DNA of 34,510 nt from Deltaproteobacteria bacterium (lineage in GTDB: Bacteria; Desulfobacterota; Dissulfuribacteria; Dissulfuribacterales; UBA3076), in NCBI GenBank assembly GCA_027004715.1, contig JALTHG010000026.1:1-34510 (forward strand), written 5' to 3'. Below are positions 24,746-33,815 of the stretch, piece by piece. The translations under genes and the position numbers were made by a program. The notes beneath the pieces are model-generated. The model was not told the origin of the DNA. It saw only the letters and a program-made list of their open reading frames with translations, and made no database searches. Numbering within the stretch: position 1 is the stretch's first letter; every line of letters starts with the position of its first letter.

Positions 24746-25627
24746 TTATACTACGTTCTGGACCTGCTCTCGCATCTTTTCCAATTCGTCCTTAATCTCT
24801 ACGACTGATTGGGAGATCATGGAGTCAGACGACTTGGAGGCCATGGTATTGACCTCTCTAAAGATCTCTTGAAGCAAAAAATCGAGTCTTCTTCCTACGG
24901 CCTCTTCCCTCTCTAGATACCTCCTGAACTGTTCTATATGGCTGTGGGCCCTGACTATCTCCTCTGTTATGTCTAGCTTATTGGCAAGCAGTGCTGCCTC
25001 TTGGACCAGACGACCCTCATCTACAGGTACATCCCTTAATATAGACTGGATTCTGTCTATCAGTGCCTCTTGGGCTCCCCTAAGGTGTGCCTCTGTCTGG
25101 CTCGAAATGGAATTGATCCACTCCTCAACTCGATCCAGTCTCGATCTCAGGTCTCTCTCCAGACTTGCCCCTTCCAGCAGAGACGTCGCCAGGGCCCCAT
25201 TGAGCAAGTCTGTCAAGGGCCCTTTTATCCTCTCCCATGCCTTCTCTATGTCTGGCTGTTGCTCACGAGTGACTATAACACCCTCCAGGGCAGCCAAAAG
25301 GCCTGAGAGGTCCAGGCTGCCTTCTATCCCAAGGCCCTCAGCGAGTCTCCTGGCCGCACTCAAATAAGAACGCCCGAGCTCCAGGTCAGGCTCAAAGATA
25401 GACCTGGGTGTCTCACTTCCCTCATAGGCTATAGCCAGGTCAATATGGCCTCGAAGCAGCCTCTCACGTACCAACTTTTTTATCCGCTCTTTCAGGGGGT
25501 CCATCCAGACGGGCAGCCTGATATGGATATCACAGAACCTTGCATTTACAGATCTCAGCTCTATTGTGCAATACCAGCCATCTCCTGCTGGCTCTATTCT
25601 GGCAAAAGTAGTCATACTACGTAACAT
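24746..25627 (-). CDS. yicC: YicC-family endoribonuclease
   Basis: A 293-residue member of the YicC/YloC family, recently shown in E. coli and B. subtilis to be an endoribonuclease acting on RNA. The conserved opening [10 protein letters not shown], the segment [17 protein letters not shown], and the C-terminal [24 protein letters not shown] with [18 protein letters not shown] are all present. The frame opens ten codons earlier, at 25657; ATG 25627 is chosen because family members start with M(I/L)RSMT and GGAG lies about seven bases upstream. It is the first gene of the minus-strand run and diverges from the aconitase gene. Confidence 0.94.
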   Translation of the reverse strand: MLRSMTTFARIEPAGDGWYCTIELRSVNARFCDIHIRLPVWMDPLKERIKKLVRERLLRGHIDLAIAYEGSETPRSIFEPDLELGRSYLSAARRLAEGLGIEGSLDLSGLLAALEGVIVTREQQPDIEKAWERIKGPLTDLLNGALATSLLEGASLERDLRSRLDRVEEWINSISSQTEAHLRGAQEALIDRIQSILRDVPVDEGRLVQEAALLANKLDITEEIVRAHSHIEQFRRYLEREEAVGRRLDFLLQEIFREVNTMASKSSDSMISQSVVEIKDELEKMREQVQNVV

Positions 25628-25749
25628 ACATTTTCTCCATAATGAAGTCTGGCCCAAGATAGCTCAAAACTCAGACTTATGCAGCAAGATGTATTGTCTC
25701 AAGTACCAGTTCAATGGTCCCATCCAGGGGAGAGGGTTTGGGTTCGGTA

Positions 25750-25779
25750 TTGATTAATCTCGACTTTTTGCAGTATAGT
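25750..25779 (+). promoter_or_regulatory. Candidate sigma-70 promoter for the aconitase operon
   Basis: TTGATT (25750-25755) and TATAGT (25774-25779) are 18 bases apart, matching four and five of six consensus positions. The expected start is about 20 bases before the aconitase ATG, with AGGAG at 25795. The position in the yicC/aconitase divergent gap fits a promoter for the long plus-strand run. Confidence 0.45.
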
Positions 25780-25804
25780 CATAACTGGATATCAGGAGTA
25801 ACAA

Positions 25805-27745
25805 ATGGGACTGACAGTAACTGAAAAGATTCTAGATGCACACCTGCTAGAGGGTAAAGTCGTCTCTGGTGGACAAATAGCCATCCGGATCGATCAGACC
25901 CTTACCCAAGATGCCACTGGTACCATGGCCTATCTGGAATTTGAGGCCCTGGGCATACCCAGGGTCAAGACAGAACTCTCAGTGAGTTATGTGGACCACA
26001 ACCTCTTGCAGTCAGACTTTAGAAATGCAGATGACCACAGGTTCCTTCAATCTATTGCAGCCAGATATGGCATCTATTTTTCCAGACCTGGGAATGGGAT
26101 ATGTCATCAGGTACACCTGGAGAGATTTGCTGTACCTGGAAAGACCCTTCTGGGCTCAGACAGCCATACACCAACGGCAGGTGGATGTGGTATGCTTGCC
26201 ATAGGGGCAGGTGGGATAGATTTGGCCATGGCCATGGCTGGACAGCCCTTCTATCTGACAGTGCCAAAGATAGTGGGCATCCACCTGTCTGGAAGTCTCA
26301 GACCATGGGTATCGGCAAGGGATATCATCCTGGAGGTACTCCGGAGGATGACAGTAAGGGGAGGCCTTGGGAGAGTGATTGAATACCTTGGGCCAGGTCT
26401 CTCAGAGCTCTCTGTGACAGACCGTGCCACTATAGCAAACCTTGGGACCGAACTGGGTGCCACCAGCACGGTCTTTCCATCAGACGAAAGGACTAAGGAG
26501 TTTCTCTACAGCCAGGAGAGGGCAGGCCTCTGGCAGGAACTCAGGGCCGACACAGATGCCCAATATCACGAGACAATTGACATAGACCTATCTTCTCTTG
26601 AGCCCATGATAGCCTGTCCCTCATCTCCAGATAATGTAGTGCCTGTAAAGGAAGTGGCAGGTCGGCCAGTATTCCAGGTGATAATAGGGTCCTGTGCAAA
26701 TTCCTCGTATAGAGACATATCTGTCGTTGCAGATGCCCTGGAATACAGGGGAATAGCCCCATCTGTAGAACTTGAGATAAATCCAGGAAGCAGGCAGGTC
26801 CTTGAAAACCTCGACATTAGAGGTGAACTGCGTAAACTGATCCATGCAGGTGCCAGGATACAGCAAAGTGGTTGCCTGGGGTGTATAGGCATGGGACAGG
26901 CACCAGCCACAGGCACCATCTCTCTCAGGACCTTTACCAGAAACTTCCCAGGAAGGAGTGGCACAGAAGGAGACCAGGTATATCTGTGTAGCCCAGAGAC
27001 TGCAGTGGCATCTGCAATAATGGGTGTGATTACTGACCCCAGGGACCTGGGAGATGCACCAGAGATATCTATTCCTGATGTATATCTGATCAACGATAAT
27101 GGGATAATCCCTCCAGGAAAAGACGGGTCGGATATAGAGATACTACGTGGACCAAACATCAGACCTCTTCCAGAATTCGACCCTATACCAGAAGATATAG
27201 AGGCAGAGGTGCTCCTCAAGGTAGGAGACAACATCACCACTGACCACATAATGCCTGCAGGCAGTAAGATACTGCCACTCAGGAGCAATATACCTGCTAT
27301 CAGTGAGTATGTCTTTTCTGCTATTGATCCAGGATTTTCCACAAGGGCAAAGGAGACAGAGGCTGCAATTATGATAGTAGGTGGAGAGAACTATGGCCAG
27401 GGCTCTTCCAGGGAACATGCCGCCCTGGCACCAAGATATCTGGGGGTCAGGGTAAAGCTGGTAAAGAGTTTTGCCAGAATCCACAAGGCAAATCTCATAA
27501 ACTTTGGCATTGTACCCCTCACATTTGTAGATCCAGGAGACTTTGAACAGATCAGACAGGGAGACAGTATCAGCATATCTGGACTGAAGGCCGCGATCCT
27601 GAATGGCTCAGATAGAGTAGATATAGATATAAGAGGGGGCAAAAAGATACAGGCCAGAATTGAGCTCTTTGAAAGGGAGCGCCAGATACTGGCCTCAGGT
27701 GGTCTGTTGAACTGGATAAGGGCACAGAACAGGAGAGATCTATGA
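25805..27745 (+). CDS. Aconitate hydratase
   Basis: A [4Fe-4S] enzyme isomerising citrate and isocitrate in the TCA or reductive TCA cycle. The 646-residue chain belongs to the compact aconitase group, shorter than AcnA (about 890). Cluster ligands appear as Cys297 in GSCANSSYRD and Cys357 and Cys360 in GCLGC. Other signatures are GSDSHTPTAGGCGMLAIGAGG, the swivel-domain ITTDHIMPAGSKILPLR and GGENYGQGSSREHAALAPRYLGV. All catalytic regions are in the normal order. It may act on aconitate-like substrates in related pathways, but no homoaconitase context is visible. It overlaps aroE by four bases (ATGA). Confidence 0.94.
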   Translation: MGLTVTEKILDAHLLEGKVVSGGQIAIRIDQTLTQDATGTMAYLEFEALGIPRVKTELSVSYVDHNLLQSDFRNADDHRFLQSIAARYGIYFSRPGNGICHQVHLERFAVPGKTLLGSDSHTPTAGGCGMLAIGAGGIDLAMAMAGQPFYLTVPKIVGIHLSGSLRPWVSARDIILEVLRRMTVRGGLGRVIEYLGPGLSELSVTDRATIANLGTELGATSTVFPSDERTKEFLYSQERAGLWQELRADTDAQYHETIDIDLSSLEPMIACPSSPDNVVPVKEVAGRPVFQVIIGSCANSSYRDISVVADALEYRGIAPSVELEINPGSRQVLENLDIRGELRKLIHAGARIQQSGCLGCIGMGQAPATGTISLRTFTRNFPGRSGTEGDQVYLCSPETAVASAIMGVITDPRDLGDAPEISIPDVYLINDNGIIPPGKDGSDIEILRGPNIRPLPEFDPIPEDIEAEVLLKVGDNITTDHIMPAGSKILPLRSNIPAISEYVFSAIDPGFSTRAKETEAAIMIVGGENYGQGSSREHAALAPRYLGVRVKLVKSFARIHKANLINFGIVPLTFVDPGDFEQIRQGDSISISGLKAAILNGSDRVDIDIRGGKKIQARIELFERERQILASGGLLNWIRAQNRRDL

Positions 27746-28563
27746 ATTATCTTGATGCACATACTGACCTCTATGGGATCATAGGCCACCCAGTAGGTCA
27801 CAGCCTCAGTCCTGCCATACACAATATGGCATTCAGGGCCACTGGGAAAAATGCAGTCTATCTGGCCTTTGATGTGACCGACCTTCCTGGGGCAGTAGGG
27901 GGCATAAGGGCCCTGGGCATAAAGGGGGTCTCTGTTACCATACCCCACAAAGAGGCCATAGTGGACCTCTTGGATGAGATAGACCCGGTGGCCAGACGGA
28001 TTGGGGCAGTGAATACCATAATAAACAGGGCTGGCCACCTGATAGGTACAAACACAGACTGGATGGGCGCTGTCCATGCCCTCAAGGAGGTCACCGAGCT
28101 TAAGGGAAAGAGAGTTCTGGTACTGGGTGCAGGTGGGGCTTCAAGGGCAGTATGTATGGGCCTGATGGACATGGGTGTGGCAGGGCTCCACATAGCAAAC
28201 CGTACCACAGAGAGGGCAAAGGTCCTGGCAGAGGCCTGCAATGCCTCCTGGTCAGGTCTGGATGGGATATCAGGAGTAAAGGCCTCTATCCTGATAAATA
28301 CCACCTCTGTAGGTATGACCCCAAATGTCAATGAGATCCCGATCTCTCCTGAACTCCTGCCATACTTTCAGGTGGTAATGGACATTGTCTATTCTCCAAC
28401 TGATACGCGCCTGCTCAGAGAGGCCTCAGTGGCAGGCTGCAGGACAGTAAAGGGCATAAAAATGCTATTATATCAGGGCGTGGCACAGTTTGAGCTCTGG
28501 ACTGGAGAGAATGCGCCCATCCCGGTCATGGAACAGGCCCTGCGTGAATCCATTGGTATGTGA
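27742..28563 (+). CDS. aroE: Shikimate dehydrogenase
   Basis: The NADPH-dependent reduction of 3-dehydroshikimate to shikimate in aromatic amino acid synthesis. The 273-residue protein shows GIIGHPVGHSLSPAIHN (about residues 12-28), the catalytic region GVSVTIPHKEAIV with the active Lys, GAVNTI, NTDWMGA, and the NADP-binding GAGGASRAV. ANRTTERA, NTTSVGM and the C-terminal Gln motif LLYQGVAQFELWTG follow. It is coupled to aconitase (ATGA) and overlaps aroA by four bases, so the two shikimate genes are translated together. Confidence 0.97.
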   Translation: MNYLDAHTDLYGIIGHPVGHSLSPAIHNMAFRATGKNAVYLAFDVTDLPGAVGGIRALGIKGVSVTIPHKEAIVDLLDEIDPVARRIGAVNTIINRAGHLIGTNTDWMGAVHALKEVTELKGKRVLVLGAGGASRAVCMGLMDMGVAGLHIANRTTERAKVLAEACNASWSGLDGISGVKASILINTTSVGMTPNVNEIPISPELLPYFQVVMDIVYSPTDTRLLREASVAGCRTVKGIKMLLYQGVAQFELWTGENAPIPVMEQALRESIGM

Positions 28564-29843
28564 AGATGGGTAGCTCTTCAGGAGACGAGATCATAGAGTT
28601 GCACACAAGGACCAATCTGAGGGCCAGTGTGAAGGTCCCAGGCTCAAAGAGCATCACCCAAAGGGTCTTGGTTATCGCCTCCCTGGCCGATGGAGAGAGT
28701 GAGTTGAGAGGGCCTCTAGACAGTGAGGACACACTACTCCTGAGAAATAGCCTCAGATTACTGGGCATCTCCATCCAGGATAAGGGCCCAGACTGGACAA
28801 TAGGTGGTCAGGGCGGAAGAATCCTGCCCACGAGTCAGAGTCTCTATCTGGGCAACAACGGGACAGGGATGCGTTTTCTCACCTCTCTGGTCTGTTTGGG
28901 CCAGGGCACATATAGACTCACAGGGGCCAGGAGGATGTCTGAGAGACCGATAGCCCCCTTACTCAAGGCCTTGAAGGCATGGGGTGTCAAGGCGAGGAGT
29001 ACAGATGGCTGTCCACCACTAGAGATAGATGCCCATGGGCTCGATGGTGGAGAGGCATTGCTCTCTGCATCAAAGAGCAGTCAATACCTGTCCTCTATGT
29101 TGCTCATAGGCCCATATGCAGAGACACCGGCCCGAATCAGGCTGGAAGGCCCTCTGGTCTCCAGGCCCTATGTAGATATGACTATGGCCGTGATGTCTGC
29201 ATTCGGGATAGGTGTACGAGAGGAAGGCAATACCTTTTATTTACCTCAGGGGACCTATAAGGCCAGGGGATATCCTATAGAAGGGGATGCATCCAGTGCC
29301 TCTTATTTTTGGGCAGCAGCGGCAGTGACAGGGAGCAGGATAACAGTAGAAAATATCCCTCCAGATTCCCTACAGGGCGATGTCATATTTGCAGACATCC
29401 TTGCCACTATGGGTTGCTCTGTAGAAAGAGGACCAGGGGGAATCACGATCCAGGGACCTGATAGGCTCAGGGCCATAGAGATAGACATGGGAAAGTGGCC
29501 TGACCTGGTCCCAGGCCTTGCAGTGGTAGCTGCCTTTGCTAATGGCACTACAGTTATAAAAAATGTGGCACATCTGAGGATAAAGGAGACAGACAGGCTA
29601 AAGGCATTGGCACAGGAGCTCTCCAGGATAGGTGCCTCAGTACAGGAACTGGAAGATGGTCTGGTGATAAGGGGTGGGCGAGATATGCATGGCGCAGTAA
29701 TAGATACCTATAGAGATCACAGGATGGCCATGGCATTTGCAATAAGCAGTCTGAGGGTCCCTGGAATCAAGATCAGGGATCCCGACTGTGTCCAGAAGTC
29801 ATTTCCATCTTTTTGGGATCTCTGGCAAGATATTGGAAGATAG
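28560..29843 (+). CDS. aroA: 3-phosphoshikimate 1-carboxyvinyltransferase (EPSP synthase)
   Basis: Condenses shikimate 3-phosphate with PEP in the shikimate pathway. The 427-residue chain has the opening VPGSKSITQRVLVIASLA with the phosphate-binding Lys, the LYLGNNGTGMRFL motif, SKSSQYLSSMLL, DASSASYFWAAAA, RIKETDRLKAL and TYRDHRMAMAFA near the end. The listed start is GTG 28560, overlapping the aroE stop; ATG 28566, two codons later, is an equally good choice. In the glyphosate-contact loop the motif is LGNNGTGMR, where class I enzymes have LGNAGTAMR, so it looks like a class II type. Confidence 0.96.
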   Translation: MKMGSSSGDEIIELHTRTNLRASVKVPGSKSITQRVLVIASLADGESELRGPLDSEDTLLLRNSLRLLGISIQDKGPDWTIGGQGGRILPTSQSLYLGNNGTGMRFLTSLVCLGQGTYRLTGARRMSERPIAPLLKALKAWGVKARSTDGCPPLEIDAHGLDGGEALLSASKSSQYLSSMLLIGPYAETPARIRLEGPLVSRPYVDMTMAVMSAFGIGVREEGNTFYLPQGTYKARGYPIEGDASSASYFWAAAAVTGSRITVENIPPDSLQGDVIFADILATMGCSVERGPGGITIQGPDRLRAIEIDMGKWPDLVPGLAVVAAFANGTTVIKNVAHLRIKETDRLKALAQELSRIGASVQELEDGLVIRGGRDMHGAVIDTYRDHRMAMAFAISSLRVPGIKIRDPDCVQKSFPSFWDLWQDIGR

Positions 29844-29857
29844 AGGCAGAATCTGAC

Positions 29858-30508
29858 ATGATACCGATCCTGGCATTTATTGGCTGGCACAATGTTGGAA
29901 AGACCTATATAATCAGGAAGGTGGCACAGTCACTACGTGACAGGGGATACAGGATAGCGATAATCAAATCGACTGAGCATACAGGACTGGACCTGGATTC
30001 TCCTGGTTCAGACTCGTATCTCTACAAAAGAGACTCTATAGAATCTGTGGCTCTGCTCTGTCCTGATGAGCTGATCCTGTTTCAGAAAAATACCAGAAAG
30101 CAACTGGAATATCTGGCATTTCACCTGTTTCCTGATGCAGACCTGGTGATCTGTGAAGGCCTCAAACACGTCTCTGGGGTCCCAAAGATTGAGGTCACAC
30201 GTGCCACTGAAGAACCACTCTATAATATGGTAGATAACGTAGTGGCCATAGTATCAGACCACGATGTACCCTTTGATAGGGTCTTTAAACCAGAGGAGAT
30301 CACAGGGCTTGCAGACTTTATAGAGACCAGTTTTTTAAGGGATAGAGAAGGCGATGTATCTCTGTTCATAAATGGCAAAGAGGTCCCTATAAACAGGTTT
30401 GTCCGCAGTTCTCTTAGGGGGACAGTCCTCGGTTTTATCAGCTCTCTGCACTCCACTGGAGGGGCAGAGAGAGTAGAGCTATGTATAGATCTCAGGGCAG
30501 GGACATAG
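29858..30508 (+). CDS. mobB: Molybdopterin-guanine dinucleotide biosynthesis protein MobB with C-terminal extension
   Basis: A GTP-binding protein aiding insertion of GMP into the molybdenum cofactor, implying molybdo- or tungsto-enzymes in the organism. A P-loop IGWHNVGKTY (about residues 7-16), AIIKSTEHTGLDLDSPGSDSY, DLVICEGLKH and VAIVSDHD mark the MobB fold, about 150 residues. The last 55 residues (SLFINGKEVPINRFVRSSLRGTVLGF) are an extension found in some anaerobic bacteria; its role is unknown to me. The frame opens at TTG 29813 within aroA, but ATG 29858 with AGAGG upstream and an immediate first strand MIPILAFIG is preferred. Confidence 0.9.
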   Translation: MIPILAFIGWHNVGKTYIIRKVAQSLRDRGYRIAIIKSTEHTGLDLDSPGSDSYLYKRDSIESVALLCPDELILFQKNTRKQLEYLAFHLFPDADLVICEGLKHVSGVPKIEVTRATEEPLYNMVDNVVAIVSDHDVPFDRVFKPEEITGLADFIETSFLRDREGDVSLFINGKEVPINRFVRSSLRGTVLGFISSLHSTGGAERVELCIDLRAGT

Positions 30509-30554
30509 AGATACAGGACTATTGGGGCTCTCAATCTATATGCGAGTCTGTACC

Positions 30555-31250
30555 ATGAAACCTCTGACAACGCGGCCATTTTCAAACCTGGGACAGATGC
30601 TTTTAGAGGCAGAAAGGCGCAATAAGGCCATGTCTGCACCCAAGGGCCCAGGGGATTCATCTGCAAAGGAGACACATGGCATCCAGGAAGAGAGACTCTT
30701 TTTTCAGGCCATGAAGGATGTAATCCCATTGGATTCTGGCGAGACAGACAGGCCCTCAGATATGCCCATAAAGAGGGTCACTCTATCGCATAAAGATGAT
30801 CAAAAACTGGTCCTCAAAGAACTCAAGGCCATCATAGAGGGCAAAAGGCCTATTCCTGTACATAAGACCCCTGAATACGTGGAGTGGACATGGGAAGGCA
30901 GTAATAATCTCAGGATTGCCGAGAGGCTCCACAGCGGTGCATTTGCAGTCCAGGCCTATTGCGAACTGCATGGAATGGACTCTATCGAGGCACTTACAGC
31001 ATGTGAGGCATTTTTTAAAGAGGCCATTGCAGGGGGCAAGAGATGCATTGCCATCATCCATGGAAGGGGGCTTTCATCTCCAGGCAGGCCTGTACTCAAG
31101 GAGACCATAACAAGGTGGCTCGTCAGGGGGCCCTATAGACATCTTGTCCTGTCATTCAGTAGTGCACCCATTTGGGACGGGGGTGCAGGTGTCACCTATG
31201 TACTCCTCAAGAGGCACCCAATGAAGTGCAGAAGGTACAGGACGAGATAG
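30555..31250 (+). CDS. Smr-domain protein
   Basis: A 231-residue protein whose last 85 residues form a Smr domain: AYCELHGMDSIEALTACEAFF with the LHG-like motif, CIAIIHGRGLSSPGRPVLKETITRWL with HGxG, and FSSAPIWDGGAGVTYVLL. Smr domains are nucleic-acid endonucleases or MutS2-linked nicking domains; the stand-alone form in E. coli is SmrA/SmrB (ribosome rescue nuclease for SmrB). The N-terminal 110 residues are charged and probably disordered, with no recognised domain. TTG 30522, ATG 30540 and ATG 30555 are possible starts; none has a strong ribosome-binding site, and 30555 is a guess. It is five bases from tmk. Confidence 0.85.
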   Translation: MKPLTTRPFSNLGQMLLEAERRNKAMSAPKGPGDSSAKETHGIQEERLFFQAMKDVIPLDSGETDRPSDMPIKRVTLSHKDDQKLVLKELKAIIEGKRPIPVHKTPEYVEWTWEGSNNLRIAERLHSGAFAVQAYCELHGMDSIEALTACEAFFKEAIAGGKRCIAIIHGRGLSSPGRPVLKETITRWLVRGPYRHLVLSFSSAPIWDGGAGVTYVLLKRHPMKCRRYRTR

Positions 31251-31254
31251 ACTT

Positions 31255-31875
31255 GTGAAGGCATCAAGGCAGAATGGACACGGATGTCTCATAGTGATAG
31301 AGGGTATTGATGGCGCTGGAAAGACTACACTGGCACGCAGTATCTATACTCGTCTCATAAATGAGGGCATCCCTGCAGTCCTTACCTCTGAGCCTACAGA
31401 CGGCCCATGGGGAAGGCAGTTGCGTCTGAGCCTCTCTGCGGCTGAACGCCTGACCCCAGAAGAGGAGTTGAGACTCTTTATCAGAGATAGGCAAGAACAT
31501 ATAGAAAAGGTCATCTATCCCTCTCTTAGAGAGGGGAGGGTCGTTGTATGCGATCGCTATTACTTTTCTACCATGGCATATCAAGGGGCCAGGGGCCTTG
31601 ATCCAGAGGCCATCAGAAGAGAGAATGAGGCGTTTGCCCCAAGGCCTGATCTGGTATTTCTCCTGGAGATTGATCCCGATGTGGCCCTGAGGCGGATCAA
31701 ATATGGACGCCCTGAGGCACCTGACAGGTTTGAACAGCTTGCATACCTCAAGGTGGTAAAAAGGCTCTTCGAGGGCATTACTGACTCCTTTGTGGTCCAT
31801 ATCAATGCATCTATTCCCCCTGAGGCCCTGCTGGACCAGGTCTGGGAAAGGATATTAACTTCAATTTTTGGGTAG
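31255..31875 (+). CDS. tmk: Thymidylate kinase
   Basis: Phosphorylates dTMP to dTDP in the cytosol. The 206-residue protein has the P-loop LIVIEGIDGAGKTTLA (about residues 12-27), TSEPTDGPWGRQLR, the DRY-type motif CDRYYFSTMAYQGARG (about 99-114) and the lid RRIKYGRPEAPDRFE. The start is GTG 31255, with AGGACGAG upstream; no ATG is available before the P-loop. The lid has few basic residues beyond the RRIKYGR segment; lid type is not assigned. It sits six bases from the peptidase gene. Confidence 0.96.
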   Translation: MKASRQNGHGCLIVIEGIDGAGKTTLARSIYTRLINEGIPAVLTSEPTDGPWGRQLRLSLSAAERLTPEEELRLFIRDRQEHIEKVIYPSLREGRVVVCDRYYFSTMAYQGARGLDPEAIRRENEAFAPRPDLVFLLEIDPDVALRRIKYGRPEAPDRFEQLAYLKVVKRLFEGITDSFVVHINASIPPEALLDQVWERILTSIFG

Positions 31876-31880
31876 TAAAG

Positions 31881-33815
31881 ATGGAGATTAGATCCAAAAT
31901 AGCACCCTATGGGTCCTGGAGGTCCCCGATCACTTCAGACCTGATTGTATCTGATACTATAGGATTCAATCAGATAGCACTTGATGGTAGAGACACCTAT
32001 TGGATCGAGATGCGCCCCTCAGAGGGTGGGCGGCATGTCCTGGTTCGGCATAGTCCGGATGGGAAGACTATAGATATCACTCCTCTTCCATTCAATGCAC
32101 GTACGCGGGTACATGAATACGGCGGTGGCTCCTTTGCCGTCTGCCGTGGGAGGGTCTGTTTCTCAAACTTTTCTGATCAGCGCCTCTATCTCCAGGATCC
32201 AGATACTGAGCCAGTGGCAATCTCCCCTGATGCTGATCTGTGTTTTGCCGATGGGGTCATTGATCTGAAACGAAACAGGATAATATGTGTATGTGAGGAC
32301 CACTCTGATCCCAATGATGTGATCAACAGCCTGGTCAGCATTGACCTGGATAGGGGATATAAAATTAAGGTCATTGCCTCTGGCAGAGACTTCTATTCCT
32401 CTCTGTGTCTCAGCAGAGATGGATCCAGGCTGGCATGGCTCTCCTGGGACCATCCAAATATGCCATGGGATGGGACTGAGCTCTGGGTGAGTGACCTGGA
32501 TGTAGATGGCATGCCGATAGCTCCCAGACAGGTAGCAGGCAGTGCCAATGAATCCATATTTCAGCCGCAGTGGTCGCCTGATGGTGTCTTATACTTTGTC
32601 TCTGACAGGACAGGATGGTGGAACCTCTATCGCTATAGGGACGGGCACATCGAGGCCATTACTGAGATGGAGGCCGAATTTGGGATGCCACAGTGGATAT
32701 TTGGGATGTCTACATATGGATTTGAGTCAAGACGGCGCATAATCTCCAGTTATGTGCAGGGGGGAATATGGCATCTGGCAGGTATTGACACAGAGACCAG
32801 GCACCTGGAGGAGATTGAGACACCATATACAGAGATCGCCTTTCTCCGTGCAGCCCCTGGAAGGGCCGTGTTCCTTGCAGCTTCACCCACTGAGCCAGGT
32901 TCTATAGTCCAGCTCAACCTGGATACACAGGGGCATGAGGTACTACGTAGCTCAACCAGGGTAGCAATCGATCCGGGATCTATCTCTATCCCAGAACCCA
33001 TTGAGTTTCCTACAGGAAATGATACGACTGCATATGCCTTCTTTTATCCACCAAAAAACCAGGAGTATAGGGCACCAGAAGGGGAAAGAGCCCCACTCCT
33101 TGTAATAACACATGGTGGTCCTACTGCCCTTAGTCCCATGGCCCTCAGCCTCAGGACCCAGTTTTGGACCAGCAGAGGGATTGCGGTCATGGACGTAAAT
33201 TATGGCGGCAGCTCTGGCTATGGCAGGGCATACAGGCAGCGCCTCAATGGACAGTGGGGAATACTAGATGTAGATGACTGTGTAAATGGCGTCCGATACC
33301 TCATAGCACATTTTGGCATAGATCCCAATCGGCTCGCCATCAGGGGCAGCAGTGCAGGTGGCTATACTGCGCTCTGTGCACTCACCTTCCGTAATATCTT
33401 CAAGACAGGGGCAAGCTATTATGGTATAAGTGATTTGGAGGCCTTGACCAGGGACACCCACAAGTTTGAGTCACACTATCTGGAGTGGCTGGTTGGCCCA
33501 TACCCTGAATGCCGCGGTCTATATAGGGAGCGGTCTCCGATCCACCATACTGAATCCCTGTCCTGCCCTGTGATCTTTTTCCAGGGCCTTGAGGACAGGA
33601 TCGTCTTGCCCAATCAGGCAGAGATGATGGTCAAGACACTCTCTGAAAAGGGAGTGCCAGTTGCCTATGTCCCATTTGAAGGGGAGCAGCACGGCTTTAG
33701 AATTGCCAGACACATCAAACGTGCACTCGATGCAGAGCTGTATTTTTACTCCAGGATACTTGGCTTTGAGCTGGCCGATCCAGTAGAACCTGTATATATC
33801 AAAAATTATGATTAA
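31881..33815 (+). CDS. S9-family (prolyl oligopeptidase type) peptidase
   Basis: A 644-residue serine peptidase of the acylaminoacyl-peptidase/dipeptidyl-aminopeptidase type. Residues 1 to about 380 form a beta-propeller with repeated SPDG-like and WSPDG strands. The C-terminal alpha/beta-hydrolase domain has the nucleophile Ser491 in RGSSAGGYTAL, an acid in QGLEDRIVLP and a His in FEGEQHGFR. There is no signal peptide, so it is probably cytosolic and degrades oligopeptides. The ribosome-binding site is weak. The stop codon overlaps ATTAATTG, a presumed target duplication of the adjacent MITE-like element. It is the last gene of the aconitase-to-peptidase run. Confidence 0.93.
   Translation: MEIRSKIAPYGSWRSPITSDLIVSDTIGFNQIALDGRDTYWIEMRPSEGGRHVLVRHSPDGKTIDITPLPFNARTRVHEYGGGSFAVCRGRVCFSNFSDQRLYLQDPDTEPVAISPDADLCFADGVIDLKRNRIICVCEDHSDPNDVINSLVSIDLDRGYKIKVIASGRDFYSSLCLSRDGSRLAWLSWDHPNMPWDGTELWVSDLDVDGMPIAPRQVAGSANESIFQPQWSPDGVLYFVSDRTGWWNLYRYRDGHIEAITEMEAEFGMPQWIFGMSTYGFESRRRIISSYVQGGIWHLAGIDTETRHLEEIETPYTEIAFLRAAPGRAVFLAASPTEPGSIVQLNLDTQGHEVLRSSTRVAIDPGSISIPEPIEFPTGNDTTAYAFFYPPKNQEYRAPEGERAPLLVITHGGPTALSPMALSLRTQFWTSRGIAVMDVNYGGSSGYGRAYRQRLNGQWGILDVDDCVNGVRYLIAHFGIDPNRLAIRGSSAGGYTALCALTFRNIFKTGASYYGISDLEALTRDTHKFESHYLEWLVGPYPECRGLYRERSPIHHTESLSCPVIFFQGLEDRIVLPNQAEMMVKTLSEKGVPVAYVPFEGEQHGFRIARHIKRALDAELYFYSRILGFELADPVEPVYIKNYD

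Noticed and set aside
25639-25667. Sigma-70-like boxes TTGAGC/CATTAT on the minus strand before yicC
   Set aside because: The predicted start would fall after the ribosome-binding site GGAG, leaving no usable leader.
26566-28077. Long minus-strand frames antisense to aconitase and aroE
   Set aside because: Both plus-strand genes carry full family motifs through the region; the antisense translations are Ser/Pro-rich or Tyr/Cys-rich shadows.
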